From Mucilaginibacter sp. JRF (GTDB taxonomy: Bacteria > Bacteroidota > Bacteroidia > Sphingobacteriales > Sphingobacteriaceae): DNA of 64,000 nucleotides. Under the pieces are notes generated by a model. That model saw only the letters and a program-made list of their open reading frames with translations, was not told the origin of the DNA and made no database searches. The stretch is taken from contig NZ_JADFBY010000004.1 of NCBI RefSeq assembly GCF_015223065.1, positions 248,001 to 312,000 on the forward strand, read 5' to 3'. Positions within the stretch are counted from its first letter, which is position 1. Each line of letters begins with the position of its first letter. Below, piece after piece: positions 60,101 through 64,000 of this stretch. Made by a program: the position numbers and the translations under genes.

Positions 60101-63100
60101 CAGATCGTTATAAAATGTTTTAAAGGCGGCTTTTGAGTAACCATCCCTCAACTGATCAACATGCAGGGATAATGATTGTTCGTTAAGCAGCGTATTGGTT
60201 TTTAAGTTATTGTAGTTACGCTGGCGGTTAATGCCCGGTGGCACCACGTATGGTATAGGTGTACGGTTACCGTTCTCCTCCAGGTTTACGGCCTGCACGT
60301 CAACTATCCTGTTATCAAGCGTTGGGTTGGTGATGCTTGGGTCGGCAATAATATTCAGCGGGTTATTTTCGCGGTTAAAGGCACGCCACTCGCCACGAAC
60401 CAGTTGCAGGGTAGCGAAACGCATCACCGCGGTATCGGCAAAATTGGTCATGAACATACGCATAAAGCGGATGGCCTTAAAATCCTGAATATTACCTACC
60501 GCCTGCTCATACTCGTTTATCGGTATCCTGAACTGGTACCAGTTCACGTTTTGCGTACTGCCATCGGCAAGCCTTACTTGCGATGTTACCCTATCGGTAA
60601 TAAAATTCTGGCCAACCAGCATATCCGCCGGGCGGATAGATACCCGGTACTGGAAATACTCATCCGTTTGGCTCATGTTGTTATCCCGGTTAATGTCCTC
60701 CCCATCGGGCAGCGGTGTTGATGCTGATGTGCTTACACCCAGTTCGCTTTGCGATTGCTCGGTGGTTTTAGAGTTACCCTCGGTACCGTTGAATTTGATA
60801 TAACGGTCCATAATAGGCACCGACGCCTGGTTCAGCTCGGGCCCCTGGTAGTATTGAAAGTTATCTGATGATGGGTCGGCAGAGAATTGGGTGGCCGCCG
60901 TTGGGTTAAGCTGACCGTTAACCTGCTGCACCACGGTTGAGAATTTATTACGCTCGTCGCCATCGTTCATACCATCCAAACCCACATCCTGACGGGCACG
61001 CGCGGCAGGGTCGGTATCAAAGGCGTTGATTACCGGTTGCAGCCTGGTTACACGGCCCCATGAGGTTTCATCAACCTTAGTAAAATCGTTATCAACAGGT
61101 AAACCGTTCTCTAAACTCTTACGGCCATCCTTTAATATATCTTCGGATATGCTACCCAGGTTAAAGTACAAATCGCCCCCGCTTGAGTTAGGTTTGTAGA
61201 TGAACGGATCGAGCATCCAAAATTCGATATAACCTACGTTGAGTGATTCAAAATCGTTAGTTTCCAGCTTGCGGAAAATACCGCCCCAGCGCGAGCGCGG
61301 GTTTTGCAGCGTACCATCATTATTGATGCCGGTGGTGGCGTAATTATACTGACCACGTAAATTAGGGTAAAACGCCAGGTTAAAGGTTGGCAACAGCAAG
61401 GGCTGCCCGGTTACCGATTGACGGTACGGGAACACCTCGGTTTCCAGCACCTGCCTAACGTAGTGGTTGGATAGCTCGGCACGGGTTATGTTGAGTGTGC
61501 CGGAGCTATTATAAAATATCGGGTCGATATTATAAAATGCCAGGCGGGCACGGTTGTAACCGTAACGCAGGTCGTCATTAAGTTCCGACTCGGCAAAGAG
61601 CTGCGGCGTGCCCGATATTTGCCAGTTGATGTAGCTCTTTATATCGATAACTGATTTGCTGTTCTCAAAATCATCAAGGTACGAGGTGCCATTTTTTGAG
61701 CCCGCATAAGTAAGCGCGCCGGGGCTGCCGGGCACTAATTGCGCGAATTCACCGCTTACGTTAAATGATGATTCCTCTTTGGTATTGATGAATGGTATCT
61801 TATCAACCATCCGTGTTAAAAAGCGCGATTTTGACGAATAATTACCATCAAAACCCCAAATGGTGTTTGATATCGATTCAGAACCCACAGCCTCATTTTG
61901 TGATATAGGCTGCTCGGTAAGGTGCATCATGGTGGCACCCAGAGCCAGTTTTTCGCTGGCCATGTAATCTAACCTTGTACCGAACAATGTTTTTTGCTGA
62001 ACGCCGAAAAGCTCGTTATTTTCCAGCTTGATATTGATAGGCTGGCCAGATGACAGTAAAGCCTGGTTAAGCATACGCAAACGGCCCGCGCTATAGTCAA
62101 CCGTATAATCTGTACCCTCGGTTAACACCACTGTACCCGCTGTTACTACCACCGAACCCTGCGGAATATTAGTTGCGTTCAGTAAATACTCTGATCCGCC
62201 TTGCGAACTATAGGTACCCTTTATCACATATCGGTTAAGTTGCGGAAAATACTGCTGCGCGATGGTTTTAAGCGAGTCGTACAATGGCTGGTACACATAC
62301 CTGCTGGATATATCCGTTTCGGCCGGCAGTAGCTTGGCGGCAAGGTCGCTACCAAATGGTTCTAACTGCGGAAACATGATGCGCCCCTGCTGCGAGTCGA
62401 TGGTAACACCCTCCAAAAAGTCAAAATAGCCATCCGGCTCACGGTCGTTTTGAATATTCAGGTTATCAACCCCGGTAATGCTGAGCCAAAGTTTTTGGTT
62501 AAGGTTTTGCCCTTCGGTGGCCACGTATTCTTCAACACTGCTTTTATCATTTAAACGGGCAACGCGCAGCCTGAAATCAGTAGGACTGATCTGAAACGCG
62601 CCCAGCGAGTAGATGTTTTTCATCATCAGATCCCACGATGGCAGCCTCGGTTTCAGCAGCTCATTCTTCAGCAACTTTACAAACAGCACACGCGGCGTAT
62701 TCGGGTCAACCGATACATCGCTCGAAAACTCACCCACCTGGAAGGTTTGCCCGTTATATGTGTACTGGAAAGCAACGGCCAGCACCTCATCATTATTCAA
62801 TGGATAGTTAAGCGATATATAACCCAGTTGCGAGTGCAGGGTGTACTCCTTATCGGTAAGCTTACGGGCGTAGGTTAGCTTAGCATAGTTATCGGTATTA
62901 CCACTACCAGCGAATAAACTGTTTACCGCGTTCGAGTTGGTTTGCCTTGCCGCCGCAGGCAGTTGGGTTAACAGGTTGTTTGATTGCTGGGGAAAGCCCG
63001 GCCCCGTAAATGCCGCCGGTAATGCCGAGGTACCGCCCTGTATAACGCCGGTATTGTAAGGCTGGTTCTCGCCCATATCCAGAAAAGCCACAATATCGCG

Positions 63101-64000
63101 CGAGTCGGTAGTGTTGTTGGTACGGTTGGTTGTCCAAACCTCAATTTTGGTAATGTTTATATTTGAGCTGATTAGCGGCAGGTTACGCAACGCGTTATTA
63201 TAATTATTACGGAAGTACTGCGCCAAAAAGTAGTGCTTGTTAGCCTCATAGTCTGCCGCTGTTACCCTGAATTCGCCTTGTTGCTGGCCATTGGTGATGG
63301 TTATGGTACGCGATTGCGACCGTTGTTGCGAAAAGATACTTGTAACATCCAATCGCCCGAAACGCAACTTGGTTTTAACACCAAACAAGGCCTGGCTACC
63401 TGTTATTAACGAGGTATTAAGCGGCATGCTTACGTTACCTGCCTCTATCTTTTGAATAATGTCATCCTCGCGACCGGTATAATCTAGCTTGAATTGGTTA
63501 TCAAACTGAAACTGGGCATCGGTATTGTAATTGGTGGTGATCTTTAACCTGTCGCCAATATTACCGGTTACGTTTAGTTGTATACGCTGATCAAAGTTAA
63601 AGTTGAACTGGCTGCGCTGTCGCGAATTGAAAAGCGGATTTTGATTTTTATTTATCTGCCCGGCCAATATCATCTCTGCCGAACCTTGCGGTTTGATGGA
63701 GATATCGTTACTGCCAAATATCTTCTCGAACGTACGGCCACGAACCTTGATGCGCGGCACAAAACCCTCCTGCTGCGAATCAAAGGCATACTGATCTGCC
63801 GACGACTGGAAGTTTTGCCTGATGGATTCCTTTTGTGTTAAGCGCAAATACTCAGCAAAGCTGATGTAACGCGGCGGGCGCAGCATTAAGGTACCCACAC
63901 GCTCTATCAACATATATTGATTGGTTTCCGGGTCGTACTCCACGGTGCGCTCCAGATTTGGCGGATCGGGCAAAAAAAAGCCCTCGCGCGAGCGTTTGCT
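57128..64000 (-). CDS. sprA: Cell-surface protein SprA (T9SS/gliding), partial at right edge
   Basis: More than 2290 residues visible; the frame continues past base 64000, where it reads SKRSREGFFLPDPPNL before the position where a TTG could mimic a start (63973), so the N-terminus is missing. SprA is the very large outer-membrane barrel that forms the type IX secretion pore. Typical pieces: LPDPPNLERTVEYDPETNQY, RYISFAEYLRL, the FNFDQRIQLNVTGNIGD and YNTDAQFQFDNQFKL segments, KSGGSEYLLNA-like TYSSQGGSEYLLNATN, and a run of barrel strands to the C-terminal SFTNFGINLKLLLQ. Length suits the family (about 2400 residues). It is downstream-most here; its upstream neighbour is outside the window. 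Confidence 0.95.
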   Translation of the reverse strand, partial: SKRSREGFFLPDPPNLERTVEYDPETNQYMLIERVGTLMLRPPRYISFAEYLRLTQKESIRQNFQSSADQYAFDSQQEGFVPRIKVRGRTFEKIFGSNDISIKPQGSAEMILAGQINKNQNPLFNSRQRSQFNFNFDQRIQLNVTGNIGDRLKITTNYNTDAQFQFDNQFKLDYTGREDDIIQKIEAGNVSMPLNTSLITGSQALFGVKTKLRFGRLDVTSIFSQQRSQSRTITITNGQQQGEFRVTAADYEANKHYFLAQYFRNNYNNALRNLPLISSNINITKIEVWTTNRTNNTTDSRDIVAFLDMGENQPYNTGVIQGGTSALPAAFTGPGFPQQSNNLLTQLPAAARQTNSNAVNSLFAGSGNTDNYAKLTYARKLTDKEYTLHSQLGYISLNYPLNNDEVLAVAFQYTYNGQTFQVGEFSSDVSVDPNTPRVLFVKLLKNELLKPRLPSWDLMMKNIYSLGAFQISPTDFRLRVARLNDKSSVEEYVATEGQNLNQKLWLSITGVDNLNIQNDREPDGYFDFLEGVTIDSQQGRIMFPQLEPFGSDLAAKLLPAETDISSRYVYQPLYDSLKTIAQQYFPQLNRYVIKGTYSSQGGSEYLLNATNIPQGSVVVTAGTVVLTEGTDYTVDYSAGRLRMLNQALLSSGQPINIKLENNELFGVQQKTLFGTRLDYMASEKLALGATMMHLTEQPISQNEAVGSESISNTIWGFDGNYSSKSRFLTRMVDKIPFINTKEESSFNVSGEFAQLVPGSPGALTYAGSKNGTSYLDDFENSKSVIDIKSYINWQISGTPQLFAESELNDDLRYGYNRARLAFYNIDPIFYNSSGTLNITRAELSNHYVRQVLETEVFPYRQSVTGQPLLLPTFNLAFYPNLRGQYNYATTGINNDGTLQNPRSRWGGIFRKLETNDFESLNVGYIEFWMLDPFIYKPNSSGGDLYFNLGSISEDILKDGRKSLENGLPVDNDFTKVDETSWGRVTRLQPVINAFDTDPAARARQDVGLDGMNDGDERNKFSTVVQQVNGQLNPTAATQFSADPSSDNFQYYQGPELNQASVPIMDRYIKFNGTEGNSKTTEQSQSELGVSTSASTPLPDGEDINRDNNMSQTDEYFQYRVSIRPADMLVGQNFITDRVTSQVRLADGSTQNVNWYQFRIPINEYEQAVGNIQDFKAIRFMRMFMTNFADTAVMRFATLQLVRGEWRAFNRENNPLNIIADPSITNPTLDNRIVDVQAVNLEENGNRTPIPYVVPPGINRQRNYNNLKTNTLLNEQSLSLHVDQLRDGYSKAAFKTFYNDLRSYKRLQAFVHAEGDQLNDNDISAFIRLGVDYQDNYYEYEVPLKITLPGTRDPGSIWPEQNQIDLELALLTRAKLARNNAGVPLNSIYTYVENGKKVLIKGQPDLSRLRTIMLGIRNPLKTNDNDDGLPKTATLWYDELRLTDFDQRGGWAAAVRFNAKLADFADVTVSGSKSTVGFGALDSRVSERSRSDNQLLDVAANAELGKFFPNKSGIRIPAYINVSTQKGTPQFDPALGDVELKDRLAAAKSEQQRDSIRKVSEDYTVRKSFNFTNVHKARTDPSAPVRIWDVENLSVSYAYTEYQHHDYVTELDLQKTYRFGLAYNYSNQPKYYAPFEKRIKNNLLALFRDINFSLLPSRLNFSINFDRFYSENTLRLNNDPLNAIAIPSSTIPTTFNKNFNITRVYGIGWNISKSLQMDIDATNLSVVDEPAGRINGLKRDTLWENLKSLGRTTNYSHTLNFNYTTPINKIPGLNWTSAILRYSTHFNWQSQPEFSLRDPQLQVGNSIQNARTIQLNPTLNFVSLYNKFPFIRRANNPNNKGSFWVGLLTSLKNLSGTLTRTEGTFLPGYMPITDVFGQDLGYGAPGLAFVLGSQADIRAKAVANGWLSTDSLQNQLYVKTFNEDIRLKGTIEPIKDLRIELIAFRTKDRNFQTNYKFQQTSGQFEELSPVTTGSYSVSFLSLATAFKGTSGIDNLSSVFQQFLQNRSVVSQRLGRGNPNSAGVTDGYADGYGPNSQDVLVTSFLAAYTGKNAASYNLNPFPSVPIPNWQINYSGLSRMPLLSDFFDSFDLRHGYRSSYNVNGYTTLLQYQEQNGAVNSRDVDADFLPYYQFSQVTIFEQFVPLVGMDIRFKNSMTANFEYRKSRTLSLSLLNSQLAQLNENIVVLGFGYRTTKFKFPFGLFGNSRNNNDVNFKLDVALRDNKTLIYRADVQSAEISSGAQNITLRPAIDYVINQRFNLNIFYDSNITRPYTSQSFNTSFTNFGINLKLLLQ

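Noticed and set aside
63973..63973. Start of SprA at a TTG here
   Set aside because: The frame stays open to the window edge with SprA-like residues just above, so the true start is beyond base 64000.

Overview
The window looks like a chromosomal segment of a member of the Bacteroidota, most likely Sphingobacteriaceae (Mucilaginibacter/Pedobacter-like). Evidence: many genes are preceded by the Bacteroidota -7 promoter box TAnnTTTG; the right edge carries sprA, the giant outer-membrane component of type IX secretion and gliding; there is a CarboxypepD_reg TonB-dependent receptor, a HYC_CC_PP protein and the long form of IspG. No rRNA, phage, transposase, integrase or CRISPR array was seen. The genus is inference.

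Layout. 1-5 kb: pdhB, a luciferase-like flavin oxidoreductase, and a close Tet(X)-type flavin monooxygenase divergent from an AraC regulator. 4.7-5.1 kb: a dedicated minus-strand transcription unit with its own promoter and terminator encodes two tandem tRNA-like RNAs of 114 and 111 nt that do not fit any normal tRNA class. 5-16 kb: Lrp regulator, Tex, an S41 peptidase, a TonB receptor divergent from a DtxR/MntR-type repressor across a palindromic operator, and a small OMP. 16-32 kb: CtpA-like protease, prolyl oligopeptidase, ispG, e(P4)-type phosphatase, aldose epimerase, topoisomerase IV/gyrase A, two paralogous secreted NTF2-like proteins, GyrI-like and YdeI-like proteins, an SGNH hydrolase and cytidine deaminase. 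33-47 kb: poxB, pdeM, an OmpA-like lipoprotein, a beta-barrel plus two-component operon, an ApbE homologue, lpxH, prfA and a copper-type pair (HYC_CC_PP and HMA). 47-57 kb: an FAD oxidoreductase, the rimP-nusA-infB operon and a BlaI/M56 sensor pair. 57-64 kb: sprA, running off the right edge.

Between genes lie several repeat families. R1 is a roughly 300-350 bp element in four copies, with several hairpins preserved by compensatory changes. R2 is an approximately 80 bp palindrome with GTCATTTCGA termini. R2b is a GTCATTGCGAGG palindrome. R3 is a C-rich/G-rich CCTCCCC..GGGGAGG module. R4 is a set of degenerate heptamer arrays; related heptamers also occur twice inside the ispG reading frame.

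Regulation visible in the sequence: at least ten TAnnTTTG promoters, several so close to the start codon that the mRNA must be almost leaderless; a second promoter type (TAAAC or GTAAC, exactly 17 nt, TGTCWTAY) shared by four envelope or secreted protein genes and suggesting an ECF sigma regulon; palindromic operators before the DtxR-type regulator, the copper-type gene and blaI; and a terminator-like hairpin in the rimP-nusA-infB leader. All similarity statements come from pattern recognition, not from searches.
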